Source of the DNA: Brevibacterium ravenspurgense
GTDB taxonomy: Bacteria > Actinomycetota > Actinomycetes > Actinomycetales > Brevibacteriaceae
NCBI RefSeq assembly: GCF_001584615.1
Contig: NZ_LQQC01000007.1
Coordinates: 40,221 to 104,220, forward strand
DNA length: 64,000 bases
Reading direction: 5' to 3'
The position numbers were made by a program, and so were the translations under genes. Of the stretch, positions 42,047 through 52,573 are shown piece by piece. The notes below the pieces were generated by a model that saw only the letters and a list, made by a program, of their open reading frames with translations, was not told the origin of the DNA and did no database searches. Each line of letters opens with the position of its first letter. The first letter of the stretch is position 1.

Positions 42047-42736
42047 TCACCCCAGGCGGAGCGCCGCGCGGGCGGCGTCGCGCAGATGCTGCTCGATGAC
42101 GTCTTTGTCGAGCCTGCGCACCACGTAGGGCGTCGAATTGAGCATCCCGATGACCGCCTGAACAAGCACCCGCACCCCGGCCCCTTCAAGGTCGGGGTGC
42201 ACGTGTATCAGCACGTCTTCCCAGCCGGTCATGTATTCCCTCTGCAGGCGGCGCACGCGTTTGCGGTCGCCTTCCTGCAGGGCCTCGAAGTCGCGGTCCT
42301 GAATGCGGATGAGCTCCGGTTCGTTCACCGCGAATTCCACGTGGAAGGCCAGGAGCTCTTCCATTGCCTCGCGCGGCTGTGCGCCACTGTGGGCTGCGAC
42401 GATGCTGCTCATGCCAGCGTGCAGTCGTTTGGAAATGCCGACCAGAAGTTCGGCCAGCAGCGCTTCTTTTGAATCGAAGTGCCTGTACACCGCAGGCCCG
42501 GAAATCCCCGCGCCCGCGCCGATGTCGTCAATGCTGACGGCGCGGAACCCTTGACGGGCAAACAGCTTTTTGGCCGAATCGAGGATCTGCTGGCGCCTGC
42601 GCTCTTTCGCGGCCTGCCGCTTAGTCGGGGCCGGTGAAGCTCCCGAGGTGCCGCCGGCTTCACTGCCTGCTGTCATCTGATTGCCGAGTGCCTGGGCGTT
42701 GCCGGGGCGGGTCGCGCCTGTTGCGCTGCGTGTCAT
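42047..42736 (-). CDS. TetR family transcriptional regulator
   Basis: 229 residues. DNA-binding helix-turn-helix near residues 50-95 (RRQQILDSAKKLFARQGFRA, then DIGAGAGISGPAVYRHFDSK), followed by an all-helical ligand domain. AAAGGAGGGCGGC precedes ATG 42736. It faces the acyl-CoA carboxylase operon across about 190 bases, so it probably represses it and responds to an acyl-CoA, as known for regulators of branched-chain acyl-CoA breakdown. The ligand is inferred from context only. Confidence 0.85.
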   Translation of the reverse strand: MTRSATGATRPGNAQALGNQMTAGSEAGGTSGASPAPTKRQAAKERRRQQILDSAKKLFARQGFRAVSIDDIGAGAGISGPAVYRHFDSKEALLAELLVGISKRLHAGMSSIVAAHSGAQPREAMEELLAFHVEFAVNEPELIRIQDRDFEALQEGDRKRVRRLQREYMTGWEDVLIHVHPDLEGAGVRVLVQAVIGMLNSTPYVVRRLDKDVIEQHLRDAARAALRLG

Positions 42737-42928
42737 GCCGCCCTCCTTTGCTGGGCTCTTTCGCCGCCGGTGTTCTTGCTTGTGTCTGGAGACACATCGA
42801 CATACTATACTTTCAGTTAGTGGCAATTCACTGAAATCGGCAAGCGGCAGTCAGAAAGCACATTCTGAAAGCCCGTCTGAAGGTCTGAAACCTCACGGCC
42901 CAGTGGAATCCAGTACGAAGGAGTTCGG

Positions 42929-44548
42929 ATGAAGACACTTGGCACGCCGCCTGATGCTGCGGTCGGCGCCGAACGCGCGGCGGCACACCAGACGCTCATT
43001 GACGAACTGCGTGAGCGCATTGCCCAGACCGCCCTGGGCGGTTCTGAGCGTTCACGGCAGCGGCACATCGACCGCGGCAAACTGCTGCCGCGCGACCGCG
43101 TTGAGCAGCTGCTCGACCCGGGCACTCCGTTCCTGGAGCTTTCACCGCTAGCGGCCAACGGCATGTACAACGACGACAGCCCCGGTGCGGGAATCATCAC
43201 CGGCATCGGCGTGGTTGCCGGCCGCACCTGCGTGATCGTCGCCAACGACGCCACGGTCAAGGGCGGAACCTACTACCCGATGACCGTCAAGAAGCACCTG
43301 CGCGCCCAGGAAGTTGCGCGCGAAAACCAGCTTCCCTGCATCTACCTAGTGGACTCCGGCGGCGCCAACCTGCCGAACCAGGACGATGTCTTCCCGGACC
43401 GTGAGCACTTCGGCCGCATCTTCTACAACCAGGCGACCCTGTCTGCTGCCGGCATTCCGCAGCTGGCCGCCGTCATGGGCTCCTGTACCGCCGGTGGTGC
43501 CTACGTTCCGGCGATGGCGGACGAATCGATCATCGTCAACGAACAGGGCACGATCTTCCTGGGCGGACCGCCGCTGGTGAAGGCCGCAACCGGTGAAGTC
43601 GTCACAGCTGAAGAGCTCGGCGGCGGTGCTCTGCACTCACGCACCTCGGGTGTTACCGACCACCTGGCGGCCAATGACGAGCACGCCCTGGAGATCATGC
43701 GCGATGTCGTGTCCACCCTGCCCCCGCAGGAAAGCCTCACCCCGGCGTGGGCGCGCAGGGAACCGCGCGAACCGCTGTTCAGCCCGGACGAACTCACCCA
43801 GGTGGTGCCGGCCGACCTCAAAACCCCGTACGACGTCCGCGAAGTCATCGCCCGTCTGGTCGACGGCAGCGAGTTCCATGAATTCAAAGCCGAATACGGC
43901 ACAACGCTTGTGACCGGTTTTGCCCACCTGGACGGGCACCCCGTGGGCATCATCGCCAACAACGGTGTGCTGTTCGGCGAATCCGCGCAGAAGGGCGCGC
44001 ACTTCATCGAACTGTGCGACCAGCGCGACACCCCGCTGATCTTCCTGCAGAACATCACCGGCTTCATGGTCGGCCGCGACTACGAAGCCGGCGGTATTGC
44101 CAAGCACGGAGCGAAGATGGTCAACGCAGTCGCCACCGCCCGCGTACCGAAGTTCACCGTCGTCATCGGCGGTTCCTACGGAGCCGGCAACTACTCGATG
44201 TGCGGGCGGGCCTACAGTCCGCGTTTCCTGTGGATGTGGCCGCACACCCGCATTTCCGTCATGGGCGGCGAACAGGCAGCCAGCGTGCTCTCAACCGTCA
44301 AACGCGACCAGATTGAAGCTCGCGGTGAAGAATGGTCGGCTGAAGAAGAAGCCGAATTCAAAGCGCCTGTCCTGCAGCAGTACGAAACCCAGGGTGTGCC
44401 CTACTATTCGACCGCACGGCTGTGGGATGACGGCATCATCGAACCCGGCGACACCCGCCAGGTGCTCGCACTGGCTTTGGAAGCCGCCCGCTACGCCCCG
44501 CTTGCCCGCCCCAACAACGCGCCCGGCTACGGCGTGTTCAGGATGTGA
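42929..44548 (+). CDS. Acyl-CoA carboxylase beta subunit (methylcrotonyl-CoA carboxylase type)
   Basis: 539 residues, the carboxyltransferase that moves CO2 from carboxybiotin to the acyl-Co[21 protein letters not shown] and [15 protein letters not shown] in the N half, and [15 protein letters not shown] with [19 protein letters not shown] in the C half (oxyanion and biotin sites), are hallmarks of MccB/AccD1. With the alpha subunit and an acyl-CoA dehydrogenase it forms the leucine/isovalerate route. GTGA overlap with the next gene. ATG has AAGGAG upstream. Confidence 0.9.
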   Translation: MKTLGTPPDAAVGAERAAAHQTLIDELRERIAQTALGGSERSRQRHIDRGKLLPRDRVEQLLDPGTPFLELSPLAANGMYNDDSPGAGIITGIGVVAGRTCVIVANDATVKGGTYYPMTVKKHLRAQEVARENQLPCIYLVDSGGANLPNQDDVFPDREHFGRIFYNQATLSAAGIPQLAAVMGSCTAGGAYVPAMADESIIVNEQGTIFLGGPPLVKAATGEVVTAEELGGGALHSRTSGVTDHLAANDEHALEIMRDVVSTLPPQESLTPAWARREPREPLFSPDELTQVVPADLKTPYDVREVIARLVDGSEFHEFKAEYGTTLVTGFAHLDGHPVGIIANNGVLFGESAQKGAHFIELCDQRDTPLIFLQNITGFMVGRDYEAGGIAKHGAKMVNAVATARVPKFTVVIGGSYGAGNYSMCGRAYSPRFLWMWPHTRISVMGGEQAASVLSTVKRDQIEARGEEWSAEEEAEFKAPVLQQYETQGVPYYSTARLWDDGIIEPGDTRQVLALALEAARYAPLARPNNAPGYGVFRM

Positions 44549-46545
44549 TCGCTGTGTTTTCAACAGTTCTCATTGCCAACCGCGGTGAAATCGCCCTTCG
44601 CGTTATGCGCACCTGCCGTGCGCTGGGCATCAAGACGGTTGCCGTGTATTCCGATGCCGACGCCGAGGCGGCACACACCAAGGCCGCCGATGTCGCGGTC
44701 CGCTTGGGTCCGGCTGCCGCTGCGGAATCGTACCTGCGGATCGACAAGGTCATTCAGGCCGCCAAGGACACCGGGGCCGAGGCGATTCACCCCGGCTACG
44801 GCTTCCTGTCGGAAAACGCCGAATTCGCTCAGGCCTGTGAGGACGCGGGGATTGTGTTCCTCGGACCGACCGCCGAGGCCATCCGCACGATGGGCGACAA
44901 GATCACCGCCAAGCAGGCTGTGGCTTCGCGCAATGTGCCGCTGGTTCCCGGTGTGGCCGAAGCCGGTCTGACGGACGAACAGCTCATTGAGCGGGCTGAC
45001 GAGGTGGGCTTCCCCATCCTCATCAAGCCCTCAGCCGGTGGCGGCGGCAAGGGCATGCACGCGGTGCACGACCCGAAGGACCTCAAAGACTCCCTTGCGG
45101 CGGCCCGCCGCGAGGCAGCGTCGAGCTTCGGCGACGACACCCTGTTCATTGAGCGCCTGGTTGCCACGCCGCGGCACATTGAAGTGCAGATCCTCGCTGA
45201 TGAGCACGGCAATGTCATTCACTTGGGCGAACGCGAATGCTCGCTGCAGCGCCGCCACCAGAAGGTCATCGAAGAAGCCCCGTCGGCGCTGCTGGACGAA
45301 GAAACCCGCGCGGCCATCGGCCAGGCGGCCTGCGACACGGCTCGCTCCGTGGGCTACCGCGGTGCCGGCACGGTCGAATTCATCGTCTCGGCTGACAAAC
45401 CCGATGAGTTCTTCTTCATGGAGATGAACACCCGCCTGCAGGTGGAACACCCCGTAACGGAAGAAGTCACGGGTGTTGACCTGGTCGAGTGGATGCTGCG
45501 GATCGGCAATGGCGAAGAGCTTTCGCTGAAGCAGGAAGACATCACGCTCACCGGCCACTCGATCGAAGCGCGCCTCTACGCGGAAGACCCCTCCCGCGGC
45601 TTCCTGCCCACCGGCGGAACGGCACTCGACGTGCAGTTCCCTGAAGGTGAGGGCATCCGCATTGACGCCGGTCTCGAAGCCGGTCAGCGGATCGTGTCCG
45701 ACTACGACCCGATGATCGCCAAGGTGATCGTCACCGCTGATGACCGCGAAACCGCGCTGTCACGCCTGGACTCTGCGCTCGCACGCTCAGCCGTGCCGGG
45801 CATCACGACGAACATCGACTTCGTTCGTCGCCTGGTCCGCCGTGACGATGTTGTCGAAGGCAAACTCGACACGGGCCTGATCGACCGCATGACGGAAGAC
45901 GAACTTGCCCACGCTGCCGGAGACATCGACAAACTGTTCGCCGCGGCGTTCGTGGTGAGCACCCGGGGAGCCGCGGGAACACAGAAACTCGGCGGCACCT
46001 CGGCAGGGGAGCGCACAGAAGCGCCCAGTGCGTGGGCTCGGCCCAGCGGATGGCGATCCAGCCGCCAGCCTGCCGTGAGCGTGAAACTGGCCCACGGCGG
46101 TGAAGTCGAGACCGTCGTGTGGCGCGGCGAAGAGCTCACGCCAGTCACCACGGAAGCCGGTGACACGGTGTACAAGCTCACGATCGACGGCGTGCGCCAC
46201 ACCGCGATGCTCTGGGCCGACCCGGACACCCGCATGATCTGGGTCGCCAGCGAACGAGGCGTCTACAGCTTTGCGCGCCCCGTTGCCGAATCTGAACTCG
46301 ACCCGGGTGCCGCCGGTGCCGACATCTGCGCACCCATGCCGGGATCGCTGACCCAGCTGCTGGTCGAAGACGGGGCGGAAGTCGCAGAAGGCGACCCGAT
46401 CGCCGTCGTGGAGGCCATGAAGATGGAGCACGTGCTGCGCGCACCCGCCGCCGGCACCGCTCACGTCAAAGCGACGGTCGGCGCCCAGGTGGCACTGGAC
46501 GAGGTGCTCGTCACGATCGTCGACGAAGAAGCAGAAGAAGACTGA
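44545..46545 (+). CDS. Biotin-dependent acyl-CoA carboxylase alpha subunit
   Basis: 666 residues: biotin carboxylase ([35 protein letters not shown]-grasp [30 protein letters not shown]), a linker domain, and a C-terminal biotinyl domain with [14 protein letters not shown] carrying the biotinylated lysine. It charges biotin with CO2 using ATP for the beta subunit encoded just before it. A short interdomain stretch at about 480-510 is low in conservation. GTG 44545 overlaps the beta stop; GTG 44554 is an alternative. Confidence 0.93.
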   Translation: MIAVFSTVLIANRGEIALRVMRTCRALGIKTVAVYSDADAEAAHTKAADVAVRLGPAAAAESYLRIDKVIQAAKDTGAEAIHPGYGFLSENAEFAQACEDAGIVFLGPTAEAIRTMGDKITAKQAVASRNVPLVPGVAEAGLTDEQLIERADEVGFPILIKPSAGGGGKGMHAVHDPKDLKDSLAAARREAASSFGDDTLFIERLVATPRHIEVQILADEHGNVIHLGERECSLQRRHQKVIEEAPSALLDEETRAAIGQAACDTARSVGYRGAGTVEFIVSADKPDEFFFMEMNTRLQVEHPVTEEVTGVDLVEWMLRIGNGEELSLKQEDITLTGHSIEARLYAEDPSRGFLPTGGTALDVQFPEGEGIRIDAGLEAGQRIVSDYDPMIAKVIVTADDRETALSRLDSALARSAVPGITTNIDFVRRLVRRDDVVEGKLDTGLIDRMTEDELAHAAGDIDKLFAAAFVVSTRGAAGTQKLGGTSAGERTEAPSAWARPSGWRSSRQPAVSVKLAHGGEVETVVWRGEELTPVTTEAGDTVYKLTIDGVRHTAMLWADPDTRMIWVASERGVYSFARPVAESELDPGAAGADICAPMPGSLTQLLVEDGAEVAEGDPIAVVEAMKMEHVLRAPAAGTAHVKATVGAQVALDEVLVTIVDEEAEED

Positions 46546-46566
46546 CCAAGAACTTAAGGAGAGCCC

Positions 46567-47736
46567 ATGAGCTTCACCCCAGGAGTGCTGCCGGAGGAAT
46601 ACGAAAGCCTCCGCAGGGCAGTTGCTGATTTCACCGACAACGAAGTCGCCCCCGTATCAGCCGAACTCGACCGCAAGCACGAATTCCCGTACGAACTCGT
46701 GGCGAAGATGGGCAAGATGGGCCTGTTCGGCCTGCCCTTCCCGGAAGAGTACGGCGGCATGGGCGGAGACTACTTCGCACTGTGCCTGGCGATTGAGGAA
46801 ATCGCGCGTGAAAACCAGTCGCTGGCCATCACGCTCGAGGCCGCTGTTTCGCTCGGTGCCATGCCCATCTACCTGTTCGGCACGGAAGAGCAGAAGAAGG
46901 AATGGCTGCCCAAGCTCACGGACGGTTCCGGTCTTGCATCCTTTGGCCTGACGGAACCTGAAGCCGGTTCGGACGCCGGCGGCACCCGCACCAAGGCGAC
47001 GCTGGAAAACGGCGAATGGACGATCAACGGTTCGAAGTCGTTCATCACCAACTCCGGCACCGACATCACCCGCCTGGTCACCGCGACCGCCGTCACCGGC
47101 ACCCGCGTGGGCAAGGACGGGAAGGAAAAGCCGGAGATCTCCACCATCATGATCCCGGCCGGCACTCCCGGCTTCACGGCTGAGCCGCTGTACGACAAGG
47201 TCGGGTGGAACTCATCTGACACCCACCCGCTGACCTTCGACAACGTCAAGGTTCCCGAAGAGAACCTGCTGGGTGAGCGCGGTCGCGGCTACGCAAACTT
47301 CCTGCGGATCCTCGATGAGGGTCGTATCGCGGTTGCCGCCCTGTCGGTCGGTGCCGCGCAGGGCTGTGTTGACGCGTCCGTGAAGTACGCGCAGGAGCGC
47401 ACCAGCTTCGGCAAGCCGATTGCCAGCTACCAGGCTATTTCCTTCAAGATCGCCCGCATGGAAGCCCGCGTTTCGGCGGCCCGTGCGGCCTACTACGAAG
47501 CAGCCTCGAAGATGCTGGCCGGCGAACCGTTCAAGAAGGAAGCCTCCATCGCCAAGCTCATCGCTGGCGAAGCAGCCATGGACAACGCGCGGGACGCCAC
47601 ACAGGTCCACGGTGGCTACGGCTTCATGAACGAATACCTGGTGGCCCGCCACTACCGCGACTCGAAGATCCTCGAGATCGGCGAAGGCACCACCGAGGTG
47701 CAGCTCATGCTCATCGCCCGCGCTCTCGGACTGTGA
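46567..47736 (+). CDS. Acyl-CoA dehydrogenase (isovaleryl-CoA dehydrogenase-like)
   Basis: 389 residues. FAD/substrate motifs: LASFGLTEPEAGSDAGGTRT, INGSKSFITNSG, and the C-terminal HGGYGFMNEYLVARHYRDSK with EIGEGTTEV, whose Glu (EGT) is the catalytic base of most short- and branched-chain dehydrogenases. In series with methylcrotonyl-CoA carboxylase subunits it likely makes methylcrotonyl-CoA from isovaleryl-CoA. Ribosome site TTAAGGAGAG, 21 bases after the alpha subunit. A hydratase/lyase pair to finish leucine breakdown is not in the window. Confidence 0.88.
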   Translation: MSFTPGVLPEEYESLRRAVADFTDNEVAPVSAELDRKHEFPYELVAKMGKMGLFGLPFPEEYGGMGGDYFALCLAIEEIARENQSLAITLEAAVSLGAMPIYLFGTEEQKKEWLPKLTDGSGLASFGLTEPEAGSDAGGTRTKATLENGEWTINGSKSFITNSGTDITRLVTATAVTGTRVGKDGKEKPEISTIMIPAGTPGFTAEPLYDKVGWNSSDTHPLTFDNVKVPEENLLGERGRGYANFLRILDEGRIAVAALSVGAAQGCVDASVKYAQERTSFGKPIASYQAISFKIARMEARVSAARAAYYEAASKMLAGEPFKKEASIAKLIAGEAAMDNARDATQVHGGYGFMNEYLVARHYRDSKILEIGEGTTEVQLMLIARALGL

Positions 47737-47808
47737 TCTGAGGGCGGGCTGACGAGGTGGGGCTTGGCTTGAGCTGAAACTTCGGCTGCCGAGCCCGTAC
47801 CGCTGACC

Positions 47809-47850
47809 GAAGCGGAGGCCGGGGTGTTTCGACCCCGGCCTCCGCTTCTG
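47809..47850 (+). terminator. Terminator of the carboxylase operon
   Basis: 17-bp perfect stem (47809-47825 with 47832-47848) around GTTTCG, followed by TG. Ends the three-gene operon before the ligase gene. Confidence 0.85.
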
Positions 47851-47864
47851 TCTAGGCTGAAACT

Positions 47865-49484
47865 GTGCCGATAACCCATTCGATTCTCACCACCGCCGCC
47901 GAACATCCCGGCCGTCCGGCGATCGTCGGCGAGCACGCCTGTCTGACCTACGCGGAACTTGCCGAAGACGGCCGCCGCGTTATCGCCGCCGTGCGCCACC
48001 TGCTGGCCCAGGCGCCGAACCTGCCCAAACCCGCCCCCGAAACCCAGGGGGCGCCGGTGATCGCGGTGAGCTCCACCTCGGCATTTGAGGCAGCCCGCAT
48101 TATGGCGGGCCTGGCCGGCTACCGTGCGGTGTCGGCAACCATCGACCCGCGCTGGCCGGTGGACCACCAGCGGCACGTGATTGCCGAAGTCGGCATCGGC
48201 CTGGTGATCGTCGATGATGACCAGGCGGAGGCCCGCCTTCTTTCCGCCCTCGGTTCGGACTGGGGTGGGGTTGTTGTGCCCGTGCAGCGCTTCAGGGAAA
48301 TCGAGGCGCAAGTGCAGCCGGCTGAACCGCCGCAGGTGCGGGATGCTGCCGAGCCGTATCTCATGCTTTTTTCGTCCGGTACGACCAGCAGCCCGAAGGC
48401 GTTTCTTAAAACCCGCGGCCAGTACAGGGCGAACTTCGTGGTGTCCTCGCGGTACTTGGAGCCGCTGCCCGGAGTGGCGACTCTTGCGCCTGGGGCATTT
48501 GCTTATTCGCTGACGCTGTACGCGGCGGTTGAATGCTTGGCCAGCGGGGGAGAGGTCCACCTGGCTGACGAGCTTTCGCTGCCCGGTCTGGGCAAGCGTG
48601 TGGCGCAGCAGCAGATCACGCGGATTGTCACAGTGCCGGCGGTGCTGCGCGGCATCATTGCCCAAGCCACCCGCGGGCCTAAGGATTTTGCGGGGCTTGA
48701 ACTCATTGTGGTCGGAGGGGCTAACCTGCCGAACGAACTGCGGAAGGACCTAGCTGAAGTGCTGCCGCACGTGCGGCTCATCAGCTACTACGGGGCAGCC
48801 GAAATCGGCTTCATCGGGGATGCCCGCGGTGAGGACAGCACGTGGAACCAGATCTACGACGGCATCCAGGTCGAAATCCGCGATGATGCGGGAGCCCCTG
48901 TGCCCGATGGTGAAATCGGCACACTGTGGGTGCTTGCCGAGTCTCGCTCCGATGACTACATTGCCGGCACCGCAGATGTCCACCTGCTGGATGAACGAGG
49001 TTGGGCAACTGTCGAAGACCAGGGCCGGGTTGCCGTGGTCGACGGCAAACGCCAACTGCAGCTTCTGGGACGCAAGGGTGACATCATCAACGTCGGCGGA
49101 CATAAGGTTGCACTGCCGGAAGTCACACGCGCCTATGCGGGACTCACTCTTGGCGGCCACCACCGTGAAGCCGTTGCCGTGGGCGTGCCGGATGCTGCAC
49201 TCGGAACCGCTGTCGCTTTGGTTGTCGAAGTCGGCGATCTTCTGTGGTCAGACTCACAGGAAAAGGGCGGCTCACGGGAACAGAACGGCCCCGCCCCGGT
49301 GTTGCCCGAAGAGTTGAGCAAATCCGCACTGCGGGAACACGGGCGCAAAAACTTGGCGCCACAGTTTGTTCCTGCGAAGTATTACGCCGTGGAAGCACTG
49401 CCGCGCACGGTCGGCGGTAAAGTGCGAGCCACTGAAACAGTGGGGCTCATTGAGGCCGGTGGGAAAGGAGTTGTCCGTCTGTGA
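47865..49484 (+). CDS. AMP-dependent acyl-CoA synthetase/ligase family
   Basis: 539 residues of the ANL superfamily: AMP loop LMLFSSGTTSSPKAFLKT, SYYGAAEIGFIGD (A5), hinge GRKGDIINVGGHKV and C-terminal LPRTVGGKVRATE with the adenylation lysine. It activates a carboxylic acid as acyl-AMP and then probably a CoA or carrier-protein thioester. Start GTG 47865, only 15 bases after the terminator and without a ribosome site, suggests a leaderless or weakly translated message. GTGA overlap couples it to a ketosynthase, so it may supply that enzyme with a starter. Confidence 0.78.
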   Translation: MPITHSILTTAAEHPGRPAIVGEHACLTYAELAEDGRRVIAAVRHLLAQAPNLPKPAPETQGAPVIAVSSTSAFEAARIMAGLAGYRAVSATIDPRWPVDHQRHVIAEVGIGLVIVDDDQAEARLLSALGSDWGGVVVPVQRFREIEAQVQPAEPPQVRDAAEPYLMLFSSGTTSSPKAFLKTRGQYRANFVVSSRYLEPLPGVATLAPGAFAYSLTLYAAVECLASGGEVHLADELSLPGLGKRVAQQQITRIVTVPAVLRGIIAQATRGPKDFAGLELIVVGGANLPNELRKDLAEVLPHVRLISYYGAAEIGFIGDARGEDSTWNQIYDGIQVEIRDDAGAPVPDGEIGTLWVLAESRSDDYIAGTADVHLLDERGWATVEDQGRVAVVDGKRQLQLLGRKGDIINVGGHKVALPEVTRAYAGLTLGGHHREAVAVGVPDAALGTAVALVVEVGDLLWSDSQEKGGSREQNGPAPVLPEELSKSALREHGRKNLAPQFVPAKYYAVEALPRTVGGKVRATETVGLIEAGGKGVVRL

Positions 49485-50806
49485 ACGCGCACCACTCTGA
49501 ACCCAGCCGTGTCTGGATTACCGGCACGGGCGCTATCACGCCCAGCGGTCTCAACGTTGCCGACACCTGGCATGCCGTGCAGCACGGACACAGCGGAATT
49601 GGAGCGCTCGAAGGCCAAGAATTCGAAGGCCTCAGCGTGCGCATCGGCGGACAGGTTCGCGGTTTCAACGCCGAACACCACGTGCCCCGGCACCTGGCCC
49701 GACGCTTAGAAGACTTCCACCTGTGGGCCATCGCAGCCGCCGACCAGGCCCTAAAGCAAGCCGCAGACATACAGGCCAGCCCAAGTGGCACCTCGTCAGC
49801 TGACCTCCCGTGGGATCCCGCCCGGGTCATGATCGTGACAGCCACCGGTTCTGGTCCCATCCGCCCTCAACAGCGCTCGGCGCTCGCCTACGCCGAAGAC
49901 GGCCAGCGCGGCGTACCGCTGACCCTGTCCATGCACGGCGCACCGGATTCCCCGGCAGCACTCATCAGCCAGCGGTACGGAATCACCGGCCCCGCTCACG
50001 CCGTGTCCGCCACCTGCGCATCCGGGGCGGTGGGCCTGGGCGAGGCGCTGCGAGCTTTGCGCCACGGCTATGCGGATGCAGCGATCGTCATCGGCGTCGA
50101 AGACTGCATCAACCCCGCCAACCTCGCATCGAATGCGAACATGCGCGCACTCGCCTCTGGTTTCAACGACCGCCCGCAGGAGGCTTCGCGCCCCTTCGAC
50201 CGCGATCGGGCCGGTTTTGTCATGTCCGCAGGCGCAGCTGCCGTCGTGCTGGAAAGCGATGCCGCTCTGCACCGCCGCGGTGGGCAGGCACTGGCCGAGC
50301 TGGCCGGATTCGGCTCATCATCCGATGCTCACCACGCCACCGCCCCAGACCCAGAAGGACGAGGCGCCGTCGCGGCTATGCGGGCGGCTTTGGCTGACGC
50401 TGGTCTCACCCCGGAGGAGTTCGCCACGGGCGGTCCCGCAGGGGCACCCCTGGGGCACGTGAACGCGCACGGGACCTCCACCTCGGCGGGGGATGCTGCA
50501 GAAGCCCTCGCCCTGGAAGCCGTGTTCGGTGATGCTGTCAGCCAGATTCCCGTGACGGCCGTGAAGTCGTCCACCGGGCACCTGCTGGGAGCCGGGGGAG
50601 TGCTCGAGGCGATCATCAGCGTGTGCGCCCTGCGTGACGGCGTGATCCCACCGACCGTCAACCTTGACGTGCCCGATTTCCCGAAGCTCGACGTCGTCGC
50701 AGCTCGCAAGCCGCTCGACCGTGCTGGTCCGTGTATGAGCGCGGTGCTGTCGAATTCCTTCGGCTTCGGCGGACACAACGGTTCAGTTCTCATCCGAACC
50801 GTCTGA
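49481..50806 (+). CDS. Beta-ketoacyl synthase (FabF/KAS II-like), stand-alone
   Basis: 441 residues of the thiolase-fold condensing enzyme family. The active triad is intact: Cys in AVSATCASGAVG, His in HVNAHGTSTSAGD and His in VKSSTGHLLGAGG (with its Lys). So it can condense acyl and malonyl thioesters. No acyl carrier protein, ketoreductase or dehydratase gene is near, which is unusual for fatty acid synthesis and fits a small specialised lipid or polyketide step fed by the coupled ligase. Confidence 0.82.
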   Translation: MNAHHSEPSRVWITGTGAITPSGLNVADTWHAVQHGHSGIGALEGQEFEGLSVRIGGQVRGFNAEHHVPRHLARRLEDFHLWAIAAADQALKQAADIQASPSGTSSADLPWDPARVMIVTATGSGPIRPQQRSALAYAEDGQRGVPLTLSMHGAPDSPAALISQRYGITGPAHAVSATCASGAVGLGEALRALRHGYADAAIVIGVEDCINPANLASNANMRALASGFNDRPQEASRPFDRDRAGFVMSAGAAAVVLESDAALHRRGGQALAELAGFGSSSDAHHATAPDPEGRGAVAAMRAALADAGLTPEEFATGGPAGAPLGHVNAHGTSTSAGDAAEALALEAVFGDAVSQIPVTAVKSSTGHLLGAGGVLEAIISVCALRDGVIPPTVNLDVPDFPKLDVVAARKPLDRAGPCMSAVLSNSFGFGGHNGSVLIRTV

Positions 50807-50937
50807 GCGAAGGCTCCCACGGGGTGGTGGCCTGAGCTCCCCGCCACCCAACCTGCAGACAGGCTGGTCAGCCGTCAGAGAAACGATGCACCGCGGGTGT
50901 TGCCCCCTCATCCGTTTCTGCATTCAGGAGCTTCACC

Positions 50938-52518
50938 GTGTCGACGACAATCGGCAAGGCCGCGCAGATGGCGCAGGCCGAAAAAGACGAAAAGAAGGCC
51001 GCGCAAACCGCTCAGGCCAGTGCGCAAACCGACGAAACAACAGACCAGACCCAGCCGAAGAAGCGCTGGGAAATGCCGCACCTGCTGTGGCTCATGTTCA
51101 TCATTCTGGGTGCGGCCACAGCCGCCGGCTATCTCATTCCCGCGGGGGAATATCAGAAGAACCCCGACGGTTCGATCAACCCGGACGACTTCCGCTATCT
51201 GGAAGACCAGTCGCCTGTCAGCCCCCTAGGCGCACTCATGATGCTGCTGACCGGGGCGGTCAACATGGCGCCGGTTGCCTTTGCTGTGCTGTCGGTCGGG
51301 GCGAACGTTTCCGTGGTTTTGGAATCGAAGGCGTTTGAGAATCTGCTCGATGCGACCATCTACAAGCTGCAGGACAAGAGCACGCCGCTGCTGGTGTCGG
51401 GACTGTTCTGCCTCATGGTCTACATCGGCGGGTTCTCCGGCAATGACGCGCTGATTGCGATTGTGCCGATCGGCGTTCTGTTCGCTCGCAAACTCGGCCT
51501 CGACGGGATCGTGGCGGTTGCTGTGACAACATTTGCCGCGCTCATCGGGTTCGGCACGGGACCCACGCACATGGCGGTGTCGCAGATGCTTATCGGCCTG
51601 CCGCCATACTCCGGCTTCGGCATGCGCATGCTCATCATGAACATCTTCATGCTGGCGGGCTTGGCCTTTGTGCTGATGTACGTGCGCCGTATTCAGAAGG
51701 ACCCCACGCGTTCGCTCATGTGGAAGCACGGCTGGCGGCCGCACGGTGCTCTTGCTGCAACCGGAGGTGAGGCTGGCGCTGAAGGCGAGGCTGACGCTGA
51801 AGGAGACGCCGCAGTGGACGCCACAGGGGAAGCCGGCACCGTCACCGCGACGAAGCTGCAGCTGCGGTCAGTGCTTGTTCTGGCGCTGTTCATCGCGCAG
51901 TTCGGTGTGGTTGTGGGCTATTCGCTTCTGGTGGATTCGAAGCAGGTCATCGAAGTGATGTTTGCAACCAACCTGGTGTCGGCGATCATCATCGGCAAGG
52001 CTGCGGGCTTTAAGTGGAACCCGCTGGCGGAGTCGATTGCCCGCGGTATTTCCAGCATGGGCTTCATTGCCATCATCATCGGCATGGCGGGCTCGATTTC
52101 CGGCCTGCTGAAGGAAGCGAAGATTCTCGACACGATTGTCTACACGCTCACGCTGCCGCTGCGCGATGTGGGCCTGGGCTGGTCGGCAGTGCTTATGGTT
52201 CTGCTGTTTGCGGCGATCAACTTCATCATTCCGTCGACTGCAGCGAAGGCTGCGATTCTCATTCCGCTTCTTGCTCCGATTGCCACAGCTCTGGGCATGC
52301 ACCACCAGCTGGCGCTGCAGGCGTTCCAGCTGGGTGATGGGCTGACGAACATCCTGTCGCCGGTGCTGGCGTGGCTGGTCGGTTCGTGCGTGACCGCCGG
52401 AGTGCCGTATCTGACGTGGGTGCGCTGGGCCGCGCCGAAGATCGGTGTTTTCCTGGTGATGTCCGCTGCTCTCATGTTGGGCCTAACGGCACTAGGCTGG
52501 ACGGGAGGAGTGGCGTGA
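50938..52518 (+). CDS. YfcC family (DcuC/ArcD-like) membrane transporter
   Basis: 526 residues. A 45-residue Gln/Lys-rich cytoplasmic N-terminus precedes about 12 membrane segments with the family marks WEMPHLLWLMFIILGAATAA, GYLIPAGEY, FSGNDALIAIVPIGVLFARK, GFGTGPTHMAVSQMLIGL and INFIIPSTAAKAAILIPL. A 40-residue Glu/Ala/Gly insert lies in the central loop. Relatives take up C4-dicarboxylates, amino acids or short-chain acids; the substrate here is not clear. GTG start behind AGGAG. An acyl-CoA dehydrogenase gene follows by 55 bases. Confidence 0.8.
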   Translation: MSTTIGKAAQMAQAEKDEKKAAQTAQASAQTDETTDQTQPKKRWEMPHLLWLMFIILGAATAAGYLIPAGEYQKNPDGSINPDDFRYLEDQSPVSPLGALMMLLTGAVNMAPVAFAVLSVGANVSVVLESKAFENLLDATIYKLQDKSTPLLVSGLFCLMVYIGGFSGNDALIAIVPIGVLFARKLGLDGIVAVAVTTFAALIGFGTGPTHMAVSQMLIGLPPYSGFGMRMLIMNIFMLAGLAFVLMYVRRIQKDPTRSLMWKHGWRPHGALAATGGEAGAEGEADAEGDAAVDATGEAGTVTATKLQLRSVLVLALFIAQFGVVVGYSLLVDSKQVIEVMFATNLVSAIIIGKAAGFKWNPLAESIARGISSMGFIAIIIGMAGSISGLLKEAKILDTIVYTLTLPLRDVGLGWSAVLMVLLFAAINFIIPSTAAKAAILIPLLAPIATALGMHHQLALQAFQLGDGLTNILSPVLAWLVGSCVTAGVPYLTWVRWAAPKIGVFLVMSAALMLGLTALGWTGGVA

Positions 52519-52573
52519 CCAGCCACACGGATGAACTGCAGTCGGGTCTGGCGTTGATCCGACAGGAGGATGT

